Assembly (NCBI GenBank): GCA_021836225.1
Contig: JAKBJA010000133.1
Coordinates: 195,593-259,592, forward strand
Length of the DNA stretch: 64,000 bases
From: Pseudomonadota bacterium
Lineage (GTDB): Bacteria > Pseudomonadota > Gammaproteobacteria > Burkholderiales > Thiobacillaceae
Direction of reading: 5' to 3'
Below are positions 35,302 to 43,878 of the stretch, in pieces. Under the pieces are notes generated by a model. That model saw nothing but the letters and a program-made list of their open reading frames with translations, was not told the origin of the DNA and did no database searches. A program made the translations under genes and the position numbers. Position 1 is the stretch's first letter. Every line of letters begins with the position of its first letter.

Positions 35302-38300
35302 CACCTTGCCTATCCAGTATCCCGACCTGCCGGTCAGCCAGCGCCGCGACGACATCATCGCAGCGCTGCGGAAAAACCGCGTGCTGATCCTGTGCGGCGA
35401 GACCGGCTCGGGCAAGACCACGCAGATTCCCAAGATGTGTCTGGAGGCGCGGCTTGGGTCGGAGGCGGCGCGCCCCGGCAGGCTGATCGGCTGCACCCAG
35501 CCGCGCCGCATCGCCGCGCGCTCGGTGGCGGCGCGCATCGCCCAGGAGCTCGGCGGCGAACTCGGCGGCCGGGTCGGCTACAAGGTGCGCTTCACCGACA
35601 CCGTGCGCCACGACACCGCGATCAAGGTGATGACCGACGGCATCCTGCTGGCTGAAAGCCAGGGCGACCCGCTGCTCTCGCGCTACGACACCATCATCAT
35701 CGACGAGGCGCACGAGCGCAGCCTCAACATCGATTTCCTGCTCGGCTACCTGAAGACGCTGGTGGAGAAGCGCGCCGACCTGCGCGTGGTCATCACCTCC
35801 GCCACCATCGACGCCGAGCGCTTCTCCAGGCACTTCAACGACGCGCCGGTGATCGAGGTGTCGGGGCGCACCTATCCGGTGGAGATCCGCTGGCGCCCGA
35901 TCGAACGTGAGGAGCCAGCCACCCCGGCCAAGAGCGAGCGCGAGAAAAAGGACAAGGACGCCCCCGACCAGATCGCCGCCATCCTCGACGCCACCGACGA
36001 ACTGGCGCGCCTCGGACCCGGCGACATCCTGGTGTTCCTGCCCGGCGAGCGCGAGATCCGCGACACCGCCGAGGCGCTGCGCAAGCACCATCCGCCCGGC
36101 ACCGAAATCCTGCCGCTGTTCTCCCGCTTGTCGGTGGCCGAGCAGGACGCCATCTTCAGGCCGACCAGCGCCTTGCGCCGCATCGTGCTGGCGACCAACG
36201 TCGCCGAAACCTCGCTGACCGTGCCCGGCATCCGCTACGTGATCGACCCCGGCACCGCACGGGTGAAGCGCTATTCGGCGCGCAACAAGGTCGAGCAGCT
36301 GCTGATCGAGAAAGTCTCGCAGGCCTCGGCCAACCAGCGCGCCGGCCGCTGCGGCCGGGTGGCCGACGGCGTCTGCATCCGCCTCTATGACGAGGCTGAC
36401 TTCGGCAATCGCCCGCGCTTCACCGATCCCGAACTGCTGCGCTCGTCGCTGGCCGGCGTGATCCTGCGCATGAAGTCGCTGGGCCTCGGCGACGTCGTCG
36501 GCTTTCCCTTCATTGACCCGCCGAGTTCACGGCTGGTGACCGACGGCTACCAGCTGCTGGCCGAACTGCATGCGCTCGACGAGCAAGGGCAGCTGACCAA
36601 GATCGGCAACAAGCTCGCCAGGCTGCCACTCGACCCGCGCATCGCGCGCATGCTGCTGGCGGCGGAACAGCAGCGCTGCGTCAACGAGGTGCTGATCATC
36701 GCCAGCGCGCTGTCGGTGCAGGACCCGCGCGACCGTCCGATGGAGCGCGCGCAGGCAGCCGACGAGAAGCACAAATTATTTGCAGATGAGCGTTCCGACT
36801 TCATGGGCTGGTTGAAGCTGTGGCGCTGGTACGAGGAGCAGGTGGCGCACAAGAAGACCAACCGCCAGCTGCAGACGCTCTTGCAGGACCATTTCCTGTC
36901 GCCGCGGCGGATGCGCGAATGGCGCGACATCCACGGCCAGCTGCATGCGCAGGTCGCCGAGCTCGGACTGAAAGAAAACGACAAGGACGCCGGCTACGAC
37001 ACCATCCATCAGGCCTTGCTGACTGGCCTGCTCGGCAACATCGGCTTCAAGTCGGACGACGCGAAAGGCCGTCCCAAGCCGGGCGAAGGCAACTACCAGG
37101 GCGCGCGCGGCATCAAGCTGTCGATCCACCCCGGTTCGGCGCTGGCGAAGAAGGGGCCCAAGTGGATCATGGCCGCCGAACTGACCGACACGGGCAGGCT
37201 GCTCGCGCGCACCGTCGCCGAGGTGCGGCCGGAATGGATCGAGGCAGCGGGACGTCATCTGCTGACGCGCATGTACATCGAGCCGCACTGGGAAAAGGAC
37301 GGTGCGCGCGTGGCGGCGTTCGAGCGCGTGAGCCTGTACGGCATCACCCTGGTGCCGCGGCGCAAGATCCACTACGGGCCCATCGACCCGGACCTGTCGC
37401 GCGAGCTGTTCATCCGCGGCGCGCTGGTGGCGGGTGAATACGACACACGCGCGCCATGGTTCGCGCACAACCGTGCGCTGATCAAGGAGATCGAGGACCT
37501 CGAACACAAGGCGAGGAAGTCCGGCGTGTGGCTGGACGAGGAACGCATCTTCCGCGTGTTCGATGCGCGCATCCCGGCCGGCCTCCACAACGGCGCGGCC
37601 TTCGAGACCTGGCGCCAGGAAGCCGAAACAGCCAACCCGAAAATCCTGTTCCTGCAACGCGAGGACATCCTCGGCGAGGGGCTCGGCGCCGACCATACGC
37701 TGTTCCCCGAGACGATGGCGGTCGATGGCGTGGCGTGCCAGCTCAAGTACCGCTTCGAGCCCGGCCACGCGCTCGACGGCGTAACGCTGCGCCTGCCGCT
37801 GTATCTGCTCAACCGCATCGAGGCCGCACAGGTCGACTGGCTGGTACCTGGCCTGATCCGGGAAAAACTGACCGCATTGCTGAAATTCCTGCCCAAGGAC
37901 AAGCGCCGTCCGCTGATCCCGCTGCCCGATACGGTGACCACGTTTCTCGGCATGGCGAAGCCCGGCGAGCAGACGCTGACCGAGGCGCTGACCGGATTCA
38001 TCCGCAGGAAGACCGGCGCCGACATCCATCCCGACGAGTGGAAGGGCGACCTGCCGGCGCACCTGAAAATGAATCTCAGCGTGATCGACGACAGTGGGCT
38101 GGAACTCGCCGGCGGCCGCGATCTCGCCGTGCTGCGCGAGCAACTCGGCGGCGCGGCGCGCATCACCTACGGCGGCGGTGCCGAGGACAGCGAATTCGAA
38201 CGCACCGGGCTGGTCGAATGGAATTTCGGTGACCTCCCCGCGCAGGTGAAATTCAAGCGCGGCGGGCGCGAATTGATCGGCTATCCGGCGCTGGTCGACA

Positions 38301-39064
38301 ACGGCGAGAGCGTCGACCTGCGGCTGCTCGATGCGGCCGACGTGGCGGAGATCGAAACCCGCCGCGGCATCGTGCGCCTGCTGCGGATCGCGCTGGTGGC
38401 GCAGTTCAAGCAGCTCGACAAGGACCTCGCGCGCGAAACCGCGCTGGCGCTGAAATTCCGCGGCTTCGGCAGCCCCGAGCAGCTGCGCGCGGCGCTCGTC
38501 GACGCGATCGCCACCCGCGCACTGCTGGGCGACGACGACACGCCGCGCAGCCAGAAGGCATTCGACAAGCAGAAGGAACGCGCCAAACCGAGGATTGCCG
38601 TGGTGAAGCAGGCGCTCCTGCGCGACGCGGCGGAAATCCTCGACCTGCATGCGCAGGTGGCGGCACGGCTCAATGCCAAGCCGCAGTTCACTGCGGCGAT
38701 GCGCGACGAGCACGCGCACCTGGCCGCGCTGGTGGCCGCCGACTTCATCACCGCCACGCCCTGGGCGCACCTGAAGGATTTGCCGCGTTACTTGAAAGGC
38801 ATCCTCAAGCGGCTGGAGAAGCTGCCCGCCGCCGAGCAGCGCGACGCGCGCGGCATGGCCGGCGTGCTGACGCTGCAGAACAAATATCTGGCGCGGCGCG
38901 CGCAGGTGAAAGGCGAGGCGCCCGCGGCGCTGGACGATTTCCGCTGGCAGCTGGAGGAACTGCGCATTTCGCTGTTCGCGCAGGAACTGAAAACGCCGTA
39001 TCCGGTGTCGGTCAAGCGTCTCGACAAGCTGTGGGACGAACTTGCCAGACAGCCGCTGAATTGA
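35273..39064 (+). CDS. hrpA: ATP-dependent RNA helicase HrpA
   Basis: A 1263-residue DEAH-box helicase, normal length for HrpA. Walker A GETGSGKTTQIPKM lies at about 44-57, followed by the TQPRRIAARSVAARIAQE motif, DEAH in IIIDEAHERSLNIDFLLGY, SATIDAERF, and motif VI QRAGRCGR. The long C-terminal DUF3418 region is complete. It unwinds RNA and is linked in E. coli to mRNA processing and rescue of stalled ribosomes. The ATG at 35273 lies inside the previous gene; a TTG at 35306 is an alternative start. Confidence 0.96.
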   Translation: MTPNISRTSSTLPIQYPDLPVSQRRDDIIAALRKNRVLILCGETGSGKTTQIPKMCLEARLGSEAARPGRLIGCTQPRRIAARSVAARIAQELGGELGGRVGYKVRFTDTVRHDTAIKVMTDGILLAESQGDPLLSRYDTIIIDEAHERSLNIDFLLGYLKTLVEKRADLRVVITSATIDAERFSRHFNDAPVIEVSGRTYPVEIRWRPIEREEPATPAKSEREKKDKDAPDQIAAILDATDELARLGPGDILVFLPGEREIRDTAEALRKHHPPGTEILPLFSRLSVAEQDAIFRPTSALRRIVLATNVAETSLTVPGIRYVIDPGTARVKRYSARNKVEQLLIEKVSQASANQRAGRCGRVADGVCIRLYDEADFGNRPRFTDPELLRSSLAGVILRMKSLGLGDVVGFPFIDPPSSRLVTDGYQLLAELHALDEQGQLTKIGNKLARLPLDPRIARMLLAAEQQRCVNEVLIIASALSVQDPRDRPMERAQAADEKHKLFADERSDFMGWLKLWRWYEEQVAHKKTNRQLQTLLQDHFLSPRRMREWRDIHGQLHAQVAELGLKENDKDAGYDTIHQALLTGLLGNIGFKSDDAKGRPKPGEGNYQGARGIKLSIHPGSALAKKGPKWIMAAELTDTGRLLARTVAEVRPEWIEAAGRHLLTRMYIEPHWEKDGARVAAFERVSLYGITLVPRRKIHYGPIDPDLSRELFIRGALVAGEYDTRAPWFAHNRALIKEIEDLEHKARKSGVWLDEERIFRVFDARIPAGLHNGAAFETWRQEAETANPKILFLQREDILGEGLGADHTLFPETMAVDGVACQLKYRFEPGHALDGVTLRLPLYLLNRIEAAQVDWLVPGLIREKLTALLKFLPKDKRRPLIPLPDTVTTFLGMAKPGEQTLTEALTGFIRRKTGADIHPDEWKGDLPAHLKMNLSVIDDSGLELAGGRDLAVLREQLGGAARITYGGGAEDSEFERTGLVEWNFGDLPAQVKFKRGGRELIGYPALVDNGESVDLRLLDAADVAEIETRRGIVRLLRIALVAQFKQLDKDLARETALALKFRGFGSPEQLRAALVDAIATRALLGDDDTPRSQKAFDKQKERAKPRIAVVKQALLRDAAEILDLHAQVAARLNAKPQFTAAMRDEHAHLAALVAADFITATPWAHLKDLPRYLKGILKRLEKLPAAEQRDARGMAGVLTLQNKYLARRAQVKGEAPAALDDFRWQLEELRISLFAQELKTPYPVSVKRLDKLWDELARQPLN

Positions 39065-39077
39065 GTAGGGTTCGACT

Positions 39078-39653
39078 ATGAGCGAACGCATCTTAAATCT
39101 GCCGAACGTCATCACCCTGCTGCGCCTGGCTGCCGTGCCGGGCGTAGCGTGGCTGATCCTGCAGCAGCGCTGGGAAGCTGCCTGCTGGCTGTTTCTGGCG
39201 GCCGCGGTATCGGATGGCATCGACGGCCTGCTGGCACGCTGGCTCAATCAGCTGACCCAGCTGGGCGCCGCGCTCGACACCGTTGCCGACAAGGCGCTGG
39301 GCGTGGTGACGCTGGTGATGCTGACGCAGGCGGAGGCGATCCCGCTGTGGGTGACGCTGGCGATCCTGCTGCGCGACACCGTCATCGTGCTGGGCGCGCT
39401 GAGCTACCGCGGGCTGGCAGGGCACCTGGAAATCCACCCGACCTGGCTCGGCAAGACGCACATGTTCGCCGAGTTCGCGCTGCTGGCACTGGTGCTGGGT
39501 GGACTGGCCGGGCTGCTGGCGCTGGGCGACTGGCAGCTGCCGTTGTTCGTCGGCGTGTTCGCCATCGCCGTGACGTCTGGCGTGCAGTATGTGTGGATCT
39601 GGAGCGCCAAGGCGCGCCGCGAACGCGAGGCGATCCGCCTCAAGCCGCATTGA
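39078..39653 (+). CDS. CDP-alcohol phosphatidyltransferase family membrane protein
   Basis: A 191-residue protein with about five membrane helices. The family motif DGxxAR-x8-G-x3-D-x3-D is intact (DGLLAR ... GAALDTVAD). The N-terminal LNLPNVITLLRLAAVP resembles PgsA-type enzymes and cardiolipin-related transferases. It should transfer a phosphatidyl group from CDP-diacylglycerol to an alcohol, probably in phospholipid synthesis. It is separate from pssA at 52076. It begins 13 bases after hrpA. Confidence 0.88.
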   Translation: MSERILNLPNVITLLRLAAVPGVAWLILQQRWEAACWLFLAAAVSDGIDGLLARWLNQLTQLGAALDTVADKALGVVTLVMLTQAEAIPLWVTLAILLRDTVIVLGALSYRGLAGHLEIHPTWLGKTHMFAEFALLALVLGGLAGLLALGDWQLPLFVGVFAIAVTSGVQYVWIWSAKARREREAIRLKPH

Positions 39654-39691
39654 TTCGTTTCACTTGGGCGTGAAATTGGCGTTAACACGCC

Positions 39692-40930
39692 CTAGAACGG
39701 CAGGCAGCTCTGACGTTCCGACTCGCAGCCGGATTTGACCCGGTACATGGCGGCGTCGGCCGCCCGGATCAGCGCGTCTTCGTCGCTGCCGTCGTCGGGG
39801 TAGAGCGACTGGCCAATGCTGGCGTCAATTTCCAGGTGCAGGTCGCCAAAGCGGGTGGTGTGCGCCAGGCTTTGTTCGATCTTGAGCGCGGCAGCAATGC
39901 AGTCTTGGCTCCCCAGCACGCCTTCGAGCAACACCACGAATTCGTCTCCGCCCAGACGCGCTACCGAGTCCGATTCGCGCACGCAGTCGAGCAGCCGTTG
40001 CGAAACCTCCATCAACACGGCATCGCCGACATGATGGCCGTGCCGGTCGTTGATGTCCTTGAAGCGATCCAGATCCACATACAGGATGCCCACCTTGCCG
40101 CCATAGCGGGCGGCATGGCGGATCGCCCGTTGCAGCCGGTCATAGAACAGCCGCCGGTTGGCCAGCCCGGTCAGCGGATCATGGGTGGCCTCTTCACGCA
40201 GCGCGGCGCGCGACTGTTCCAGCTCGGTCATCTGGTCACGTATCTGTTGTGACTTCAGGCCGAGCTTGCGTATCGCGTACCAGGCGATCAGCAAGGCCAG
40301 TATGATGGCCGCGAGGCCGAATGCCAGCGTAAGAAAAAGCGCGCGCCGGTAGGTCTGTTGTGCCTGCTGCTGGGCGGCCTGGTTGGCGCGCTGATAGGCG
40401 TTGCGCATATCCGCCAGTTGCAGGTTGAAGGCTTCCTGGAGGGGAATGGCTTCGCGCGCCAGCACCTCGCGTGCCTCGGCCTGGCGATTGGCATAGAGCA
40501 GATCGATCACGCGTTCCTGCACCGCCTGGATATGCCTGACCAGTTCGGTCTGGGCATCGAAGTTGCGTTGCTCGATGGTGGTGAACCCGAGCGCGCGCAG
40601 CGCATCGCGCCCTTGCCCGACGAGAAAGCCTGCATGGTTGAAGTTCAGGAAAAGGACATCGCGTTCGAACGGGTCGTCGGCCAGGACCATGCGGAACAGG
40701 CTGTCGGTGCGGATATGCGCCGCCACCTGGGTTTGCGTGATGAGGTCGATCTTGCGATTGTGGTGCTCGACCACGACGTCCAGCTGGCTGCCCAGCGCTT
40801 CGAGCTGTAGCAGACTGTTCAGCACCAGGCCGCAGATCAGCGCGATCAGGGCGACAAAGGCGGTTACGATGAGGGGGGAAACCCCTCTGTGCGTGGGCTT
40901 GGGATTCGTGGGGGGCGGATGCTCAGGCAC
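39692..40930 (-). CDS. Membrane-bound diguanylate cyclase
   Basis: A 412-residue protein. Two membrane helices (about residues 20-42 and 215-235) enclose a helical periplasmic sensor with many Gln and Arg residues. The C-terminal GGDEF domain begins DPLTGLANRRLFYDRL and has an intact GGDEF motif with a RESD inhibitory site five residues before it, so it should make cyclic di-GMP and be product-inhibited. The start is a GTG at 40930 that overlaps the peroxiredoxin stop by eight bases; it is uncertain because no good ribosome site is seen. Confidence 0.88.
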   Translation of the reverse strand: MPEHPPPTNPKPTHRGVSPLIVTAFVALIALICGLVLNSLLQLEALGSQLDVVVEHHNRKIDLITQTQVAAHIRTDSLFRMVLADDPFERDVLFLNFNHAGFLVGQGRDALRALGFTTIEQRNFDAQTELVRHIQAVQERVIDLLYANRQAEAREVLAREAIPLQEAFNLQLADMRNAYQRANQAAQQQAQQTYRRALFLTLAFGLAAIILALLIAWYAIRKLGLKSQQIRDQMTELEQSRAALREEATHDPLTGLANRRLFYDRLQRAIRHAARYGGKVGILYVDLDRFKDINDRHGHHVGDAVLMEVSQRLLDCVRESDSVARLGGDEFVVLLEGVLGSQDCIAAALKIEQSLAHTTRFGDLHLEIDASIGQSLYPDDGSDEDALIRAADAAMYRVKSGCESERQSCLPF

Positions 40931-41498
40931 GGCCGGGTGGCGAGAAAACTTGCGTGGCACGGGCGCGCTGCAAAGCCAGCAGGGTATCCCTGACCTCTTC
41001 GGCGTGTCGCGCGGGATCGACATGGTCGAAGCGTGCTGCAATGCGCCCGTCCGGCGCAATGATGAACGTGTGGCGACGGGCAAAACGCACCAATCCCAGA
41101 TTGAGCAGGCTGTCGTAGGCCGCGGCGGTGCGTCCGTCCGGATCGGACAGCAAGGGAAACGGCAGTCCGTATTTGCGGGAAAACGCGGCATGCGACCGGG
41201 CGCTGTCGACGCTGACGCCCACCACGGCCGCATCGAGTTTGCCCAGCGTGCCGATGTCGTCGCGGAAACGGCAGGCTTCCCGGGTGCATACCGGCGTGTC
41301 GTCGCGGGGGTAGAAATACAGCACCAGCCAGCGCCCGGCGTAATCGCCCAGACGATGAATCCGGCCGTTCTGGTCCGGCAATGCGAAATCCGGCGCAGCG
41401 CTGCCTTCCATCCGCTGCGTGCCGGGTCTCAGCATCCAGAAAGCCGCGCTCGCGGCCAGCAGCAGCACCGCCAGTACGCCCATTATCATTTTGAACAT
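40923..41498 (-). CDS. Membrane-anchored peroxiredoxin (Bcp/AhpC-TSA type)
   Basis: A 191-residue protein with an N-terminal hydrophobic segment (IMGVLAVLLLAASAAFWML) that should anchor it or direct it to the periplasm. The peroxiredoxin domain has YFYPRDDTPVCTREACRFRDD, with the peroxidatic cysteine in TPVC and a second cysteine five residues later as in Bcp. It would reduce peroxides with thiols. The diguanylate cyclase gene overlaps its 3' end. Confidence 0.9.
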   Translation of the reverse strand: MFKMIMGVLAVLLLAASAAFWMLRPGTQRMEGSAAPDFALPDQNGRIHRLGDYAGRWLVLYFYPRDDTPVCTREACRFRDDIGTLGKLDAAVVGVSVDSARSHAAFSRKYGLPFPLLSDPDGRTAAAYDSLLNLGLVRFARRHTFIIAPDGRIAARFDHVDPARHAEEVRDTLLALQRARATQVFSPPGRA

Positions 41499-41597
41499 AA
41501 AGCTCTCCTACATCGCATCATAGACCGGCCTGCGGCCGGCAGGGTGGGTTTGCGATCGCTCGTTAATCCACGCGCCATTCGGTAGAATGCGCGCCAC

Positions 41598-41673
41598 GCC
41601 CCGGTAGCTCAGTGGATAGAGCAACCCCCTCCTAAGGGGTAGGTCGGACGTTCGATTCGTCTTCGGGGCGCCA
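41598..41673 (+). tRNA. tRNA-Arg (anticodon CCT)
   Basis: A 76-base cloverleaf. The acceptor GCCCCGG pairs with TCGGGGC, the D-arm GCTC pairs with GAGC, the anticodon stem ACCCC/GGGGT encloses loop CTCCTAA, the T-arm GGACG/CGTCT encloses TTCGATT, and CCA is encoded. Anticodon CCT reads AGG. Confidence 0.97.
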
Positions 41674-42263
41674 GTAAATACGGTGCATTTGCGCTGAGTT
41701 TCCGTTCTTGGGGTCGTGTTCCTAATAGCGGTCGGACGAGCGAAGGCCCGCTTCTTACGACCCGAGAACCTGATGCGCGCGGTTCTGTAAAAGGTATTTC
41801 TCGAACTCGTGGCTGTGTGCACGGCGGTCTGCCTTCGTCGGCTTGGCCGGTGGGTCCAGGTACATGTAAATGTAAAAATGATGCCGTCCGTTAGATGTCT
41901 GCTGGGCCAGTCCGCTACCTCGGCTAGGGACAGCAATCCAACGCGCTGCGTAGACAGGCAACGAATGCGATGTAGTAGGTGGGGCTATGGGGACTGGAGT
42001 TTTGGAGAGATGGACAGTTCGAGATTCAGGTTTCAGGCGGCTTCGCTGCTACGGCGATTGGGCGTTTAGATGTAGCGGTTCAGCGTGACCGGGCAGTAAA
42101 TCGATTCGCTTCGTGGTCTCAAATCGACTCTCATGAAATCAGAGCCTTATGCCAATGAGAACAAGCTGGCCGCCAGCTTTGGAATTCGAGAATGTCGAAT
42201 AATTTTACATACGCCAGCCATGGCAAAGTGGCATACTCATTGAAAACAATGGCTTGTGATCCA
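41674..42263. other. Orphan region downstream of tRNA-Arg, no convincing gene
   Basis: About 590 bases with base composition lower in GC than the neighbours. Small open frames on both strands (for example about 41755-41961 minus and 41809-42069 plus) show no recognisable domain and no good ribosome site. A perfect inverted repeat AAGCTGG/CCAGCTT lies at about 42162-42178. The position behind a tRNA gene suggests a decayed insertion, but no integrase or direct repeat of the tRNA end was found. Confidence 0.45.
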
Positions 42264-42279
42264 TGGAACATGGTTTGCT
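42264..42279 (+). promoter_or_regulatory. Sigma-54 (-24/-12) promoter of second PEP-CTERM gene
   Basis: TGGAACATGGTTTGCT has GG at 42265-42266 and GC at 42277-42278 with ten bases between. It matches the element before the first PEP-CTERM gene. Predicted transcription start about 42290, about 60 bases before the GTG start. Confidence 0.75.
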
Positions 42280-42348
42280 TATGGCGTGCTGCAAAATGCG
42301 ATAGCGTGTTGTACAGACAGAATAATTTTCAACTGGAGGATACAAATC

Positions 42349-43323
42349 GTGCCAAGGATCCCGAAGGGCTGCCGCATGGCGGCAAAAGTGTCGTTGTGCG
42401 GCATCAATCCATCGCGTACCCGTCTAGTTGCCGCCGCATTGGCAATGGCTTCGGGCTTTCTGTCGGCTCCGGCCCATGCGCTGACGTTCAATGTCACCTA
42501 TGACTCCAGTGTCGGCAGCGCGCCTTCGGGTTTCCAGTCGGCTTTTCAGAATGCCATCAGCTTTTATGAGGCAAGCTTCAGCAACCCGATCGCCATCAAT
42601 CTCAATGTGGGCTGGGGGACACTTAATGGGCAAGCGTTCACGGGGCTGGGTGGAACCCAATACTATGCCCTCGCTCCGAGATATTCCGATGTAAGAAATG
42701 CCCTGTTAGGCGCGGGTGCGCCGGGCTCGCAGACCTTGCCCGCTTCCGCTCCCGGCGGACTCGCGATGCAGATCAGCACCGCCAACGCCAAGGCCCTGGG
42801 ACTTAACGTGGCGGGGCCGCCGACCAGCACCGATGCCTTCATAGGTTTCGGCAGTTCGTTTTCCTACGACTTTGATCCCAGCAATGGCGTGGCGTCCGGC
42901 ACCTTCGACTTCACAGGCGTCGCGGAGCATGAAATCTCTGAGGCGATGGGACGCTTCAGTTCCTTGCCATCGGGCAGGTTGTCCGTGCAGGACCTCTACC
43001 GCTATACGGCGCCCGGCGTGCGCGACCTGAGCGGCACCTCTGCCTATTTTTCCGTGGATGGCGGCGTGACGAACATCAATACTTTCAATAGTACGGCTGG
43101 CGGTGACGTGGGCGACTGGGCCCTGTCGGCGGGCCACGACTCCTTCGATGCTTTCGTATATTCGGGTGTGAAGAACCCGGTCTCGGCGGGCGACCTCACC
43201 CTGATGGCGAGCCTGGGTTACACGCTCGCCGCGCCGGTTCCGGAGCCGTCTGAAGCTGCCTTCATGCTTGCGGGCCTCGGCCTTTTGGGGTGGCGCTACC
43301 GCAGCAGGCACAAGGCCGCCTAA
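42349..43323 (+). CDS. PEP-CTERM protein, putative zinc metalloprotease-like
   Basis: A 324-residue secreted protein. It starts at GTG 42349, nine bases after a GGAGG ribosome site; an ATG at 42376 is possible, but the upstream ATG at 42256 lies within the promoter. Signal peptide ends about PAHA. The HEISEAMGR motif is HExxH-like (HEISE, last His replaced by Glu; the following GR-x-S pattern fits the NF038122-type PEP-CTERM metalloprotease group). The C-terminus has VPEPSEAAF, a hydrophobic helix and RYRSRHK, the exosortase sorting signal. Catalytic activity is inferred only. Confidence 0.88.
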   Translation: MPRIPKGCRMAAKVSLCGINPSRTRLVAAALAMASGFLSAPAHALTFNVTYDSSVGSAPSGFQSAFQNAISFYEASFSNPIAINLNVGWGTLNGQAFTGLGGTQYYALAPRYSDVRNALLGAGAPGSQTLPASAPGGLAMQISTANAKALGLNVAGPPTSTDAFIGFGSSFSYDFDPSNGVASGTFDFTGVAEHEISEAMGRFSSLPSGRLSVQDLYRYTAPGVRDLSGTSAYFSVDGGVTNINTFNSTAGGDVGDWALSAGHDSFDAFVYSGVKNPVSAGDLTLMASLGYTLAAPVPEPSEAAFMLAGLGLLGWRYRSRHKAA

Positions 43324-43329
43324 ATGAAA

Positions 43330-43357
43330 ATAGCGGCCTTGGCCGCTATATTTTTTT
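43330..43357 (+). terminator. Rho-independent terminator
   Basis: A perfect 9-bp stem ATAGCGGCC/GGCCGCTAT with a TT loop and a seven-T run, directly behind the PEP-CTERM gene. Confidence 0.92.
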
Positions 43358-43421
43358 ACATCTGATTTTTTTATCGCAATCCGGGAAGGACTGGATCTTG
43401 AGCACCTTACGGGGAGTAAGG

Positions 43422-43497
43422 TGGCGTCCCCACGGGGATTCGAACCCCGGTTACCGCCGTGAAAGGGCGATGTCCTAGGCCTCTAGACGATGGGGAC
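43422..43497 (-). tRNA. tRNA-Glu (anticodon TTC)
   Basis: A 76-base cloverleaf on the minus strand. It starts GTCCCCA and ends TGGGGAC-G-CCA. The anticodon loop CTTTCAC gives TTC; the T-loop TTCGAAT follows. Encoded CCA is present. Confidence 0.97.
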
Positions 43498-43543
43498 CCG
43501 GACGACGGTGTGAACCGCCAACTTTACTGCCCGGCTTGCGCCG

Positions 43544-43729
43544 TTACTGCTTGTTGGAAAGCTGCGTCAGGACAACGCCGAGCATCAAACCGACGAAACC
43601 CAATGGTACCAGCGAGAGCCACGTCTGGGCGTTCCCGCTGCCATGCAGCATTTCCCAAAAACCAACAATTATTCCGACTACACTCAGAATCAACCCCAGC
43701 AGCGTGGTGATGATGCCAAGCTTGTGCAT
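43544..43729 (-). CDS. Small membrane protein (two helices)
   Basis: A 61-residue protein with two membrane segments (about 5-26 and 37-56) separated by EMLHGSGNAQTW. It lies between tRNA-Glu and tRNA-Ala and has no recognised family. The hydrophobic pattern and the ATG context just after the tRNA-Ala gene's 3' end on this strand make it plausible as real. Function unknown. Confidence 0.7.
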   Translation of the reverse strand: MHKLGIITTLLGLILSVVGIIVGFWEMLHGSGNAQTWLSLVPLGFVGLMLGVVLTQLSNKQ

Positions 43730-43745
43730 CGTGCATCCTGTTAGT

Positions 43746-43821
<76 letters not shown>

Positions 43822-43878
43822 AACGAAGCCGCGCATTCTATAGATGCCTTTTGCGCTTGTAAAGCCTTTGCAGCGATC

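Noticed and set aside
41755..41961. Integrase remnant behind tRNA-Arg
   Set aside because: The short minus-strand frame has no Arg-His-Arg-Tyr recombinase motif and no duplicated tRNA end was found.
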